From Streptomyces sp. CB02414 (lineage in GTDB: Bacteria; Actinomycetota; Actinomycetes; Streptomycetales; Streptomycetaceae): a stretch of 64,000 nt of DNA. This document shows positions 49,286-57,524 of this stretch, piece by piece (within the stretch, counting starts at the first letter, position 1; every line of letters begins with the position of its first letter). The notes beneath the pieces are model-generated. The model was not told the DNA's origin and made no database searches. It worked only from the letters and a program-made list of their open reading frames with translations. Position numbers and translations under genes: made by a program. Location of the stretch: assembly GCF_001905385.1 (NCBI RefSeq), contig NZ_LIPF01000001.1, positions 424,765 through 488,764 of the forward strand, written 5' to 3'.

Positions 49286-50326
49286 GTGACCTTCAAGGCC
49301 GAGTACATCTGGATCGACGGCACCGAGCCGACGGCCAAGCTCCGTTCCAAGACGAAGATCATCACGGATGCCCCCGCGGGCGTGGACGCCCTGCCGATCT
49401 GGGGTTTCGACGGCTCCTCCACCAACCAGGCCGAGGGCAGCTCCTCGGACTGCGTGCTCAAGCCGGTCTTCTCCTGCCCCGACCCGATCCGCGGCGGCGA
49501 CGACATCCTGGTGCTGTGCGAGGTCCTCGACACGGACATGGCGCCGCACCCGAGCAACACCCGCGCCGCGCTGGCCGAGGTCGCCGGGCGGTTCGCCGCG
49601 CAGGAGCCGATCTTCGGCATCGAGCAGGAGTACACCTTCTTCAAGGGCGCCCGCCCGCTCGGCTTCCCCGAGGGCGGCTTCCCGGCCGCGCAGGGCGGCT
49701 ACTACTGCGGTGTCGGCTCGGACGAGATCTTCGGCCGCGACGTCGTCGAGGCCCACCTGGAGAACTGCCTGAAGGCCGGTCTCGGCATCTCCGGCATCAA
49801 CGCCGAGGTGATGCCGGGCCAGTGGGAGTTCCAGGTCGGCCCGCTGTCCCCGCTGGAGGTCTCCGACCAGCTGTGGGTGGCCCGCTGGCTGCTCTACCGC
49901 ACCGCCGAGGACTTCGAGGTCTCCGCGACCCTGGACCCCAAGCCGGTCAAGGGCGACTGGAACGGCGCGGGCGCGCACACCAACTTCTCCACCAAGGCGA
50001 TGCGCGAAGGACCTGAGGGGTATGCGGCGATCATCACCGCCTGCGAGTCGCTCGGTGAGGGCTCCAAGCCGATGGACCACGTCAAGAACTACGGCGCCGG
50101 CATCGACGACCGCCTGACCGGCCTGCACGAGACCGCCCCGTGGAACGAGTACTCCTACGGCGTCTCGGACCGCGGCGCCTCGGTGCGCATCCCGTGGCAG
50201 GTCGAGAAGGACGGCAAGGGCTACATCGAGGACCGCCGTCCCAACGCCAACGTCGACCCGTACGTGGTGACCCGCCTGCTCGTGGACACCTGCTGCGCGG
50301 CGCTGGAGAAGGCCGGTCAGGTCTGA
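49286..50326 (+). CDS. glnII: Glutamine synthetase type II (GlnII)
   Basis: A 346-residue eukaryote-like, octameric, heat-labile glutamine synthetase. Typical sequence starts FKAEYIWIDGTEPTAKLRSK; it has WGFDGSSTNQAEG, GIEQEYTFF, GVGSDEIFGRD and GAHTNFSTKAM. GSII is not adenylylated, and the Tyr site of GSI is absent. The start GTG at 49286 follows GAAGGATGTG. It works beside glnA in nitrogen assimilation, probably induced by GlnR under nitrogen limitation. A hairpin terminates it. Confidence 0.97.
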   Translation: MTFKAEYIWIDGTEPTAKLRSKTKIITDAPAGVDALPIWGFDGSSTNQAEGSSSDCVLKPVFSCPDPIRGGDDILVLCEVLDTDMAPHPSNTRAALAEVAGRFAAQEPIFGIEQEYTFFKGARPLGFPEGGFPAAQGGYYCGVGSDEIFGRDVVEAHLENCLKAGLGISGINAEVMPGQWEFQVGPLSPLEVSDQLWVARWLLYRTAEDFEVSATLDPKPVKGDWNGAGAHTNFSTKAMREGPEGYAAIITACESLGEGSKPMDHVKNYGAGIDDRLTGLHETAPWNEYSYGVSDRGASVRIPWQVEKDGKGYIEDRRPNANVDPYVVTRLLVDTCCAALEKAGQV

Positions 50327-50350
50327 TCCGGCCGCCGACCGCCTGAAGGG

Positions 50351-50375
50351 GGCGTCCACCGCGACGGTGGGCGCC
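50351..50375 (+). terminator. Hairpin after glnII
   Basis: An 11-bp stem with one G-U pair (50351-50361 with 50365-50375) around a 3-nt loop begins 25 bp past the glnII stop. Confidence 0.75.
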
Positions 50376-50438
50376 TCTTCGCGCTGCCCGCGACCGTTCG
50401 GTGGTCGCGTTGTCAGTGGTGCGTGGCACTGTGGGGGC

Positions 50439-51368
50439 ATGGAGATCGACGGGGACCTCGCCATCAGGGCCGAGACGGAGAACTGGCAGACGCACGCCCG
50501 GATTCCGGCGTCCCGGCTGCGTGAGCTGGTGGCGCGGATCGGGGGCACCGGCGACCGGTTCCTGGTCGTCCAGCGGATACCGGACATCCCGGACGTGTTC
50601 GTGCAGGTGTGGCACGAGGAGGGCGGGAACTACCGGCTGGAGCACCGGGCCGCCGGGCACCAGTTCTTCGGAACGGACCTCGACGACCCCGACCGGGTGG
50701 CGGACCTCATGACCGGCTGGGCGCGACAGGAGCCAGGCTGGGACACCGGCGTCGACTGGGCCCCGATCGACCTGGGGCCGGAGGAGGAGGTTCCCGAACT
50801 GCCGGACGAGGTGCGCGAGGACGTCGAGCGGCTGCTGCGGGAGCGGCTGCGCTGCGGGTACGACAGCCGGAAGGCCCTGGTCGAGATCGCCGAGGAGTAC
50901 CGGGCCGCGGACGCCGAGGACGAGCGGCCGGTGTCCAGGGCCCAGGCCTGGCAGCTGGTGGACCGGCTGTGGCTGGAGCGGCTGGCGCAGCAGGAGGAGT
51001 GGGGCGACGAGACCACCGACCCCGACCGGCTCACCCGCGTCTTCGGGACGCTGGACGCGGCCGGCGTCACCGCCCGGGAGAACTTCACCTGCTGCCGCAA
51101 CTGCGGCATGTCCGAGATAGGCGCGGAGCGCGAGGGGGCGCGCGGCTTCGTCTTCTTCCACCGGCAGAGCACCGAGGCCGCGGCCGAGGGATACGGAGTG
51201 ACCCTCCACTACGGCGGTTTCGACGGCTCCGAGGAGACCACCACCGCGGTCGGGCACGAGGTCGTGGCGGCCTTCACGGCCGCCGGGCTGTCCACGGAGT
51301 GGAACGGCGATCCGGGCAGAGCCATCACCGTCACGCCCCTGGACTGGCGCAGACGCCTGGTGGGGTGA
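50439..51368 (+). CDS. DUF6891-like protein with Cys motif
   Basis: A 309-residue acidic soluble protein of unknown function. The N-terminal ~90 residues resemble a small alpha-beta module (FLVVQRIPDIPDVFVQVWHE). The second half, DAAGVTARENFTCCRNCGMS, contains Cys-Cys-x2-Cys and HYGGFDG, a DUF6891 signature that may bind metal. CACTGT 6 nt before ATG points to a leaderless transcript. No partners nearby. It is downstream of glnII but beyond a terminator. Confidence 0.78.
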   Translation: MEIDGDLAIRAETENWQTHARIPASRLRELVARIGGTGDRFLVVQRIPDIPDVFVQVWHEEGGNYRLEHRAAGHQFFGTDLDDPDRVADLMTGWARQEPGWDTGVDWAPIDLGPEEEVPELPDEVREDVERLLRERLRCGYDSRKALVEIAEEYRAADAEDERPVSRAQAWQLVDRLWLERLAQQEEWGDETTDPDRLTRVFGTLDAAGVTARENFTCCRNCGMSEIGAEREGARGFVFFHRQSTEAAAEGYGVTLHYGGFDGSEETTTAVGHEVVAAFTAAGLSTEWNGDPGRAITVTPLDWRRRLVG

Positions 51369-51634
51369 CCGGTACGGCGTCGGCTTCGTGCCACGGTCCG
51401 TGTCCCGTGGCCCCTTCCCGACGAACCTCTCGCGCGAAGAGCTTACGTCTCATGGCGCCCCCCGTTCCCTGACCACCGTCACCCTCGACTCCCCCGAGCC
51501 GGCGGACATCGCCGGCGGACGATCCAGACCGTGCGGTGCGTCGGCTACACGTACGCGCCGCCCACCGGAGGCCGAGCTCTGCCCTCGGCAGAAAGGCGTT
51601 CCCCGGACGGTCTCCGGCGGGCACAGTGGCCGGC
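51369..51634. other. Intergenic region with no gene seen
   Basis: A 266-bp GC-rich gap has no convincing frame. The likely promoter of the next gene is CACAGT at 51622-51627, 7 nt before its ATG. Confidence 0.4.
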
Positions 51635-52639
51635 ATGAGGCTACTGGTGCTGGGCGGTACGGAGTTCGTGGGGCGGGCCGTGGTGGAGGGTGCGCTCGGG
51701 CGCGGCTGGGAGGTGACCGTCCTGCACCGCGGACGGCACGCCCCGCCGCCCGGGGTGCGCGCGCTGCACGGCGACCGCACCGCACCGGACGGGCTCGCCG
51801 CCCTGGCCGGCGACGGCACGTGGGACGCCGTCGTCGACACCTGGTCGGCGGCGCCCCGCGCGGTGCGGGACTCGGCGCGGCTGCTGCGGGACCGCGCCGC
51901 GCGGTACGTGTACGTGTCGAGCTGCTCGGTGTACGCCTGGGCGCCGCCCGCCGGGTACACCGAGGACGCCCCGCTGGTCGAGGGCGCCTCGGCGGACGCC
52001 GGGCAGAGCGACTACGCGCGCGACAAGCGGGGTGCCGAGCTGGCCGTCCTGGACGCCTTCGGCGCGGACCGTTCGGTGCTCGTCCGGTCCGGGCTGATCC
52101 TCGGCCCGTACGAGAACATCGGGCGGCTGCCGTGGTGGCTGAACCGCGTCGCGCGCGGCGGCCCGGTGCTCGCGCCGGGCCCGCGCGACCTCCCCCTCCA
52201 GTACATCGACGTACGCGACCTCGCCGACTGGGTCCTCGGGGCGGTGGAGCGGGAGCTGAGCGGGCCGTACAACCTGGTCTCCCCGCCGGGGCACACCACC
52301 ATGGGCGCCCTGCTCGAAGCCTGCGTGAGGGCCACGGGCGGCGCGGCCGAGCTGCGCTGGACCGCCCCGGACGCCGTCCTGGCCGCCGGAATCGCACCGT
52401 GGACGCAGCTGCCCGTGTGGACACCGCCCGGCAGCGACCTGCACGAGGCGCTGCACACGGCCGACGTCTCCCGGGCCCTGGCCACCGGCCTGAGCTGCCG
52501 CCCGGCCGACGACACGGTCACCGACACCTGGACCTGGCTGCGGAGCATCGGCGGCACGGCTCCGCGGCGCCCGGACCGGCCGCCGGTCGGCCTGGACCCG
52601 GAGACGGAGGCGAAGCTGCTCGCGGCGGACGGGGGCTGA
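51635..52639 (+). CDS. NAD-dependent epimerase/dehydratase family protein
   Basis: A 334-residue extended-SDR protein, starting MRLLVLGGTEFVGRAVVEGA (nucleotide loop GGTEFVG). It has SSCSVYAW, a Tyr-Lys pair SDYARDKRG, RSGLILGPYE and a C-terminal substrate domain. This matches NAD-dependent reductases of the isoflavone-reductase/epimerase type; the substrate is unknown. Probably leaderless (CACAGT, 7 nt). The end RPDRPPVGLDPETEAKLLA is typical for Streptomyces homologues. It precedes a two-component pair on the same strand but is separated by 125 bp with its own promoter. Confidence 0.87.
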   Translation: MRLLVLGGTEFVGRAVVEGALGRGWEVTVLHRGRHAPPPGVRALHGDRTAPDGLAALAGDGTWDAVVDTWSAAPRAVRDSARLLRDRAARYVYVSSCSVYAWAPPAGYTEDAPLVEGASADAGQSDYARDKRGAELAVLDAFGADRSVLVRSGLILGPYENIGRLPWWLNRVARGGPVLAPGPRDLPLQYIDVRDLADWVLGAVERELSGPYNLVSPPGHTTMGALLEACVRATGGAAELRWTAPDAVLAAGIAPWTQLPVWTPPGSDLHEALHTADVSRALATGLSCRPADDTVTDTWTWLRSIGGTAPRRPDRPPVGLDPETEAKLLAADGG

Positions 52640-52729
52640 GACCGCACGTCTCGGGCGCCCCCGGCACGGGCGGGCCCGTCCCGCACCGAGGTGTACCTGG
52701 CAACACCCCGGACCAGGGGGGTCGGCCCC

Positions 52730-52758
52730 GTGACCGGGTCCGTCGGCTCGGCCAGACT
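52730..52758 (+). promoter_or_regulatory. Promoter for the two-component operon
   Basis: GTGACC (52730-52735), a 17-bp spacer and CAGACT (52753-52758) lie 6 nt before the ATG at 52765. This is consistent with a leaderless transcript from a housekeeping-type promoter. Confidence 0.6.
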
Positions 52759-52764
52759 GACGGC

Positions 52765-54039
52765 ATGGACATCGAGACGAAGAACGACGGCCGCGGGACC
52801 CGGCCGAACCGGACGCGGACCATGGCCCTGTCGGCCGTGCGGGGACTGGCGCTGACCTTCATCACCCTGCCCGGCGCGGTGCTCTGCTTCTGCCTGACCC
52901 TGGTGTCCATCGCGCTGATCCCGATCGGGATCGGCATCGTCACCACGCCGTGGGTGCTGACCGGCGTGCGGATGTTCGCGGACTGGCGGCGGGTGCTCGC
53001 CGCCGAATGGGGCGGGGTGCGGATCCAGCGGGCGTACCGGCCGATGCCCGAGGGCGCCAACCCGTGGGCGCGCACTTTCGGGATGCTCGCCGACCCGGCG
53101 ACCTGGCGGGACTTCATCTGGCTCCCGGTCGACATGACGGCGGGCTTCGTCACCGCGCTGCTGGCCGTCGCGCTGCCGGTCTACCCGCTGGAGGGGTTCG
53201 CGATCGCGGCCGGGCTGTGGCGGCTCTGGGACGACACCTACTGGTACGGCTTCGTGCCCGTCACCGACCAGACCACCGCGCTCTACGCCGCCGCCCTCGG
53301 CGCCGTCCTCCTCGCCGCCGCCGCCTGGCTCACCCCGCTCCTGCTGAAGGCCCACTTCCGGCTCACCGGCGCGGTCCTCGGCTCGGGCCAGGCCGAGCTC
53401 GCCGAGCGGGTGCGCGTGCTGACCGAGACCCGGCAGGACGCCGTCGACACCTCCGCCGCCGAACTGCGCCGCATCGAACGCGACCTGCACGACGGGGCGC
53501 AGGCCCGGCTGGTCGCCATGGGCATGGACCTCGGCACCATCGAGGCGCTGCTGGAGAAGAACCCGGCGAAGGCCCGGGAGCTGCTCGCCCAGGCCCGGCA
53601 GTCCTCCGCCGACGCCCTGACCGAGCTGCGCGAACTCGTGCGCGGCATCCACCCCCCGGTCCTCGCCGAACGCGGTCTGGGCGACGCCGTACGGGCGCTG
53701 GCGCTGCGGCTGCCCGTCACCGTGGAGACCGACGTGGAGCTGCCCGGCCGCGCGGAGGCGCCCGTGGAGTCCGCCGCGTACTTCGCCGTCAGCGAGATCC
53801 TCACCAACGCCGTCAAGCACTCCGGCGCCGACCGGATCTGGATCGACATGCACCACGCCGAGGGCCGGCTGCGCGTCAGCGTCACCGACAACGGCAAGGG
53901 CGGCGCGGTGATCGGCGCGGGGACGGGGCTGGCCGGCGTCGAGCGGCGACTCGGTACATTCGACGGCGTCCTGGCCGTCAGCTCCCCAGCGGGCGGTCCC
54001 ACCATGGTCACCGTGGAGATCCCTTGCGCGTTGTCCTAG
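52765..54039 (+). CDS. Sensor histidine kinase with membrane sensor domain
   Basis: A 424-residue kinase. The N-terminal hydrophobic sensor region (about residues 20-205) has four to five helices and is of the Streptomyces 'putative sensor' (PF13796-like) type with conserved Trp ([20 protein letters not shown]). A HisKA_3 phosphorylation site H242 ([19 protein letters not shown]) follows, then an HATPase_c with [16 protein letters not shown] and [18 protein letters not shown]. It is translationally coupled to the response-regulator gene, with an overlap of 16 nt. The signal is unknown. Confidence 0.93.
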   Translation: MDIETKNDGRGTRPNRTRTMALSAVRGLALTFITLPGAVLCFCLTLVSIALIPIGIGIVTTPWVLTGVRMFADWRRVLAAEWGGVRIQRAYRPMPEGANPWARTFGMLADPATWRDFIWLPVDMTAGFVTALLAVALPVYPLEGFAIAAGLWRLWDDTYWYGFVPVTDQTTALYAAALGAVLLAAAAWLTPLLLKAHFRLTGAVLGSGQAELAERVRVLTETRQDAVDTSAAELRRIERDLHDGAQARLVAMGMDLGTIEALLEKNPAKARELLAQARQSSADALTELRELVRGIHPPVLAERGLGDAVRALALRLPVTVETDVELPGRAEAPVESAAYFAVSEILTNAVKHSGADRIWIDMHHAEGRLRVSVTDNGKGGAVIGAGTGLAGVERRLGTFDGVLAVSSPAGGPTMVTVEIPCALS

Positions 54040-54677
54040 CCGAAGACCTGTTCCTGCTGCGCGACGGACTGGTCCGGCTCCTCGAGGCCCACGACTTCGA
54101 GATCGCCGCGGCCGTCGAGACCGGCCCCGAGCTGTCCCGCGCGCTGGCCGAGCTGGAGCCCGACGTCGCCGTCGTCGACGTACGCCTGCCGCCCACGCTC
54201 ACCGACGAGGGGTTGCAGTGCGCCCTGGAGGCCCGGCGCAAGCGGCCGGGGCTGCCGGTGCTGGTCCTGTCCCAGCACGTGGAGCAGCTGTACGCGCGCG
54301 AACTGCTCGCCGACGGCACCGGCGGGGTCGGGTACCTGCTCAAGGACCGGGTGTTCGACGCGGAGCAGTTCGTGGACGCCGTACGGCGGGTGGCGGCGGG
54401 CGGTACCGCGATGGACCCGCAGGTCATCCAGCAGCTGCTCAGCCGGCGGGCGGCGGCGGACCGGCCGCTGGAGCGGCTCACGCCCCGGGAGCTGGAGGTG
54501 CTGGAGCTGATGGCGCAGGGCCGGACCAACGCGGCGATCGCCGGGAAACTGGTCGTCACGGAGCGGGCGATCGCGAAGCACACGGCGAACATCTTCGCCA
54601 AGCTGAGCCTCGAGGTCTCCGACGACGACAACCGGCGTGTACTGGCGGTTCTGGCCTATCTGGACCGCGGTCACTGA
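54024..54677 (+). CDS. NarL/LuxR-family response regulator, TTG start
   Basis: A 217-residue regulator. The receiver has AED near residue 7, D52 in [16 protein letters not shown], and a conserved Lys ([12 protein letters not shown]). A LuxR HTH follows ([31 protein letters not shown]). TTG at 54024, with GGAG 6 nt upstream, lies inside the kinase gene end. Coupled translation from TTG is the most economical start, because no ATG or GTG lies between 53900 and the conserved VVLAED. The targets are unknown. Confidence 0.92.
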   Translation: MRVVLAEDLFLLRDGLVRLLEAHDFEIAAAVETGPELSRALAELEPDVAVVDVRLPPTLTDEGLQCALEARRKRPGLPVLVLSQHVEQLYARELLADGTGGVGYLLKDRVFDAEQFVDAVRRVAAGGTAMDPQVIQQLLSRRAAADRPLERLTPRELEVLELMAQGRTNAAIAGKLVVTERAIAKHTANIFAKLSLEVSDDDNRRVLAVLAYLDRGH

Positions 54678-54811
54678 CCTCATCCGCCGCACAGGACCCA
54701 TCAGTTCCGCAGACGACTGAACACCCCTGGGACGGCCTCCGTATGGAAGGGAGCCGCTTCACTCCTGTCGGGCGCCCTCGATGCCCCGCAAGGAAGTCAA
54801 AGAGGAGTTCC

Positions 54812-56320
54812 ATGGGACGCAACACGAGAAAACGCCGTACGCCGCTGGCCACCAAGGTCGTAGCCGGGGCGGCGGCCCTGGCGGTCGGCGGGGGCGGGCT
54901 GGTCTGGGCCAACTTCTACGCCTCGGCGCACGAGGAGAATCCGGCGCACAACCGGACGAGGTCGGCCGCGGCGCAGGTCGCGACGATCGACTGTCCCGAC
55001 GTCGGCCAGGAGCTGTCCGACGTGCCGGACCGCGCGCGGGGGGAGGTCGACGGCGAGCTGGCCACGATGGACAGCCAGATCACCGAGGCCTACAAGCGCC
55101 TCGCCACCACGCGGCGCGCGCAGGCGGGTGACCCGCGGTTCGTCGAGAACACCATCCTCGGACCGCTCAAGGACCGGCGGAAGGCGATCATCGACCGGAT
55201 CCAGCTGGAGATCAACCGGGCCGGCGGCCGGGCCGACGACGACCTGGACCGCCTGGCCGGCTGCCAGGGACAGCCCGCGGAACAGCCGCAGAACGGCGAC
55301 GGCCAGAACGACGGCGGCCAGAACGGCGACGGTCAGAACGGGGACGGCCAGGGCCAGGACGACGGTCAGAACCAGGACGACAACGGCAACGGCGCCGCGG
55401 GCCCGGTCGCCGACGACTTCATCGACATCAACGACGTCGAGCCGGACTCCCGCGACAGCGAGAACGGTCTGGCCGCCGACGGCGACGGCGGTTCCACGGG
55501 CACCTTCACCACGGACTGCGGTGTCAACGAGAACAACCTGTTCAACAGCGACAACCTGATCGCCGCCCCCGGCGTCGACAACGGCGCGCACCACGTGCAC
55601 GACTACGTCGGCAACCAGGACAACGACGCCTTCTCCAGTGACGAGGACCTGGCGAACGCCGACACCTCGTGCCAGAACCAGGGCGACAAGTCGACGTACT
55701 ACTGGCCGGTGCTGCGGCTCCAGGACGGCACCGAGGAGTTCGACGCGAACGACCTGGGCGGTGGCGCGGACGGCAACGTCGGCAAGATCCTCAAGCCGGC
55801 GCAGGCCGAGCTGAAGTTCGTCGGCAACAAGCAGAGCGACGTGGTCGCCATGCCGAAGTTCCTGCGGATCATCACCGGTGACGCCAAGTCCTTCACCAAC
55901 GGCGACGCCAACGCCAACAGTTCGTGGAGCTGCACCGGCTTCGAGGACCGCCAGGTCACCGACAAGTACCCGCTCTGCCCCGACGGCAGCCAGGTGGTGC
56001 GCACGTCGAACTTCCAGAGCTGCTGGGACGGCGAGAACATCGACAGCGCCAACCACCGCGACCACATGGCCTTCGTGCAGGAGGACGGCGGCTGCCCGAA
56101 CGGCTTCCAGGCCATTCCCCAGCTGCAGGTCCGCCTGGTGTACGACATCCCCACCCCGACCGTCGAGAACGGTCAGGTGCGGAACCCGTACGCCGTGGAC
56201 AGCTTCCCGGAGCAGCTGCACAAGCCGATCACCGATCACAACGACTTCATCAACGTCATGGACGAGGACCTGATGAACGAGGTGGTCGACTGCATCAACA
56301 GCGGCGAGGACTGCCAGTAG
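54812..56320 (+). CDS. Exported DUF1996 protein with helical Cys-framed stalk
   Basis: A 502-residue exported protein. A basic N-terminus and membrane/signal helix (about 12-35) are followed by a helical stalk framed by Cys68-like and Cys151-like positions ([20 protein letters not shown] ... [10 protein letters not shown]) and a Gln/Asn/Asp/Gly-rich linker (about 155-195). A DUF1996 domain (about 230-490) has [31 protein letters not shown], and [18 protein letters not shown] with conserved His/Cys. DUF1996 is known in fungal and actinobacterial secreted proteins; the biochemical role is unknown. AGAGGAG 7 nt before ATG. It stands beside the two-component genes. Confidence 0.88.
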   Translation: MGRNTRKRRTPLATKVVAGAAALAVGGGGLVWANFYASAHEENPAHNRTRSAAAQVATIDCPDVGQELSDVPDRARGEVDGELATMDSQITEAYKRLATTRRAQAGDPRFVENTILGPLKDRRKAIIDRIQLEINRAGGRADDDLDRLAGCQGQPAEQPQNGDGQNDGGQNGDGQNGDGQGQDDGQNQDDNGNGAAGPVADDFIDINDVEPDSRDSENGLAADGDGGSTGTFTTDCGVNENNLFNSDNLIAAPGVDNGAHHVHDYVGNQDNDAFSSDEDLANADTSCQNQGDKSTYYWPVLRLQDGTEEFDANDLGGGADGNVGKILKPAQAELKFVGNKQSDVVAMPKFLRIITGDAKSFTNGDANANSSWSCTGFEDRQVTDKYPLCPDGSQVVRTSNFQSCWDGENIDSANHRDHMAFVQEDGGCPNGFQAIPQLQVRLVYDIPTPTVENGQVRNPYAVDSFPEQLHKPITDHNDFINVMDEDLMNEVVDCINSGEDCQ

Positions 56321-56352
56321 TCCCTCCCCTGGCTTCCCGCCACAGCACTTAC

Positions 56353-56384
56353 GGGGCCGGTGACGTGCAACCGTCACCGGCCCC
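56353..56384. terminator. Bidirectional 13-bp hairpin
   Basis: Arms 56353-56365 and 56372-56384 pair perfectly around a 6-nt loop between the DUF1996 gene and the convergent lipoprotein gene. Confidence 0.9.
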
Positions 56385-56404
56385 TCGCGCGTCCCCGTCC
56401 GAGG

Positions 56405-56833
56405 TCAGCCGCCGTGCCCGCCGTGCCCCGCCGGATGGCTGCCGCCGCCGTGCCGGGTGCCCTGCTCCAGGGTGCCGCCGAGCCGGCCGCGCAGGTCCGC
56501 CACGACGTCCTCGTGGCCGACGGCGACCCACTTGCGGCCGACGAGGTAGTAGCCGCCGTAGTCCTTGGCCGTGTTGATCCACTCGCGCTGCCCGCGGTCG
56601 GTGGCGAAGGTGGCGAGGACGTACTTCTCGTCGCCCGTCCCGCAGAGGGCCTGGCGGATGGTGTCGGCGTCGGTCTGCATGTCGGGCTCGCACTTCACCT
56701 CGGCGGCCAGGTGCTCCAGGCTGCCGGTCGCGGTCTCGGGCACGGCCGCCTCGCCGTCCCCGTCGGAGCCGCAGCCGGTCAGCACCAGTACCGCCGCCGC
56801 GGCCGGCGCGAGCATCGGTCGGGTCAGCCTCAT
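56405..56833 (-). CDS. Lipoprotein with His-rich C-terminal tail
   Basis: A 142-residue exported lipoprotein. The signal peptide ends in LVLTGC (C21). A mature domain of about 105 residues has two Cys (EVKCEPDM, ALCGTGDE) likely forming a disulfide and YVLATFATDRGQREWINTAK. It ends in the His/Gly stretch HGGGSHPAGHGGHGG, a probable Zn/Ni/Cu-binding tail. No named family. CGGAGGAACAG upstream of the ATG. It faces the DUF1996 gene. Confidence 0.82.
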   Translation of the reverse strand: MRLTRPMLAPAAAAVLVLTGCGSDGDGEAAVPETATGSLEHLAAEVKCEPDMQTDADTIRQALCGTGDEKYVLATFATDRGQREWINTAKDYGGYYLVGRKWVAVGHEDVVADLRGRLGGTLEQGTRHGGGSHPAGHGGHGG

Positions 56834-56970
56834 CTGTTCCTCCGGTCCGTTCCGGCGACATGCCGTGCGGAGCCCCCTGCGAGGGGCTCTCGCCATCGAT
56901 ACGGCCGCGGGGCGCGAACCATTCAGAAACCCCGGTGTCGTTCCGGGGGTACCCGTGCGAGAGTGGCGCT

Positions 56971-57480
56971 GTGGACCAGGACTGGGAAGACCGTGTGACC
57001 GCCGCGTGGGCGACGGCCGACGACTACGCCGAGGACGGTGCCGCCGACTTCCGCGCGGTGATCGACGCCCTCGCCGACGAGTTGCCGGCGGACAGTCCGC
57101 TCGGCCTGTTCGAGCGGGCCTGCGCCTGGGACTCCACCGGCCACTCGGACCGGGCGGTGCCGCTGTACCGCGAGGCGCTGGAGCGCGGGCTGGGCGAGGT
57201 CAGCCGCTACAAGGGGCGCCGGGCGAAGATCCAGCTCTCCAGCTCGCTGCGGAACATCGGTGAGCCGGAGGAGGGCGTCAAGCTGCTGTCGCCGGAACTG
57301 CTCGCGCCGTCGGACGAGTTGGACGACGCCGTGCGCGCCACGCTCGCCCTGTGCCTGTCGAGCATGGGCCGCGACCGAGAAGGACTGTCGCTGGCGCTCG
57401 GCGCGCTCGCGCCCCATCTGCCGCGCTACCAGCGGTCGATGGCCGCCTACGCGCGCGCCTTGGTGGAACCCGAGGACTGA
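56971..57480 (+). CDS. Tetratricopeptide repeat protein
   Basis: A 169-residue soluble acidic protein with three to four TPR-like helix pairs (GLFERACAWDSTGHSDRAVP, then LYREALERGLGEV and ALCLSSMGRDREGLSLALGA). It resembles Streptomyces TPR_5-type proteins likely mediating protein-protein contacts; the partner is unknown. GTG at 56971 follows GAGAGT by 6 nt with no ribosome-binding site, fitting leaderless translation. Confidence 0.83.
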   Translation: MDQDWEDRVTAAWATADDYAEDGAADFRAVIDALADELPADSPLGLFERACAWDSTGHSDRAVPLYREALERGLGEVSRYKGRRAKIQLSSSLRNIGEPEEGVKLLSPELLAPSDELDDAVRATLALCLSSMGRDREGLSLALGALAPHLPRYQRSMAAYARALVEPED

Positions 57481-57524
57481 CCTGGGCATGGTGACCATCC
57501 ACCCATTCGCTCGTTCTGCTGAAC

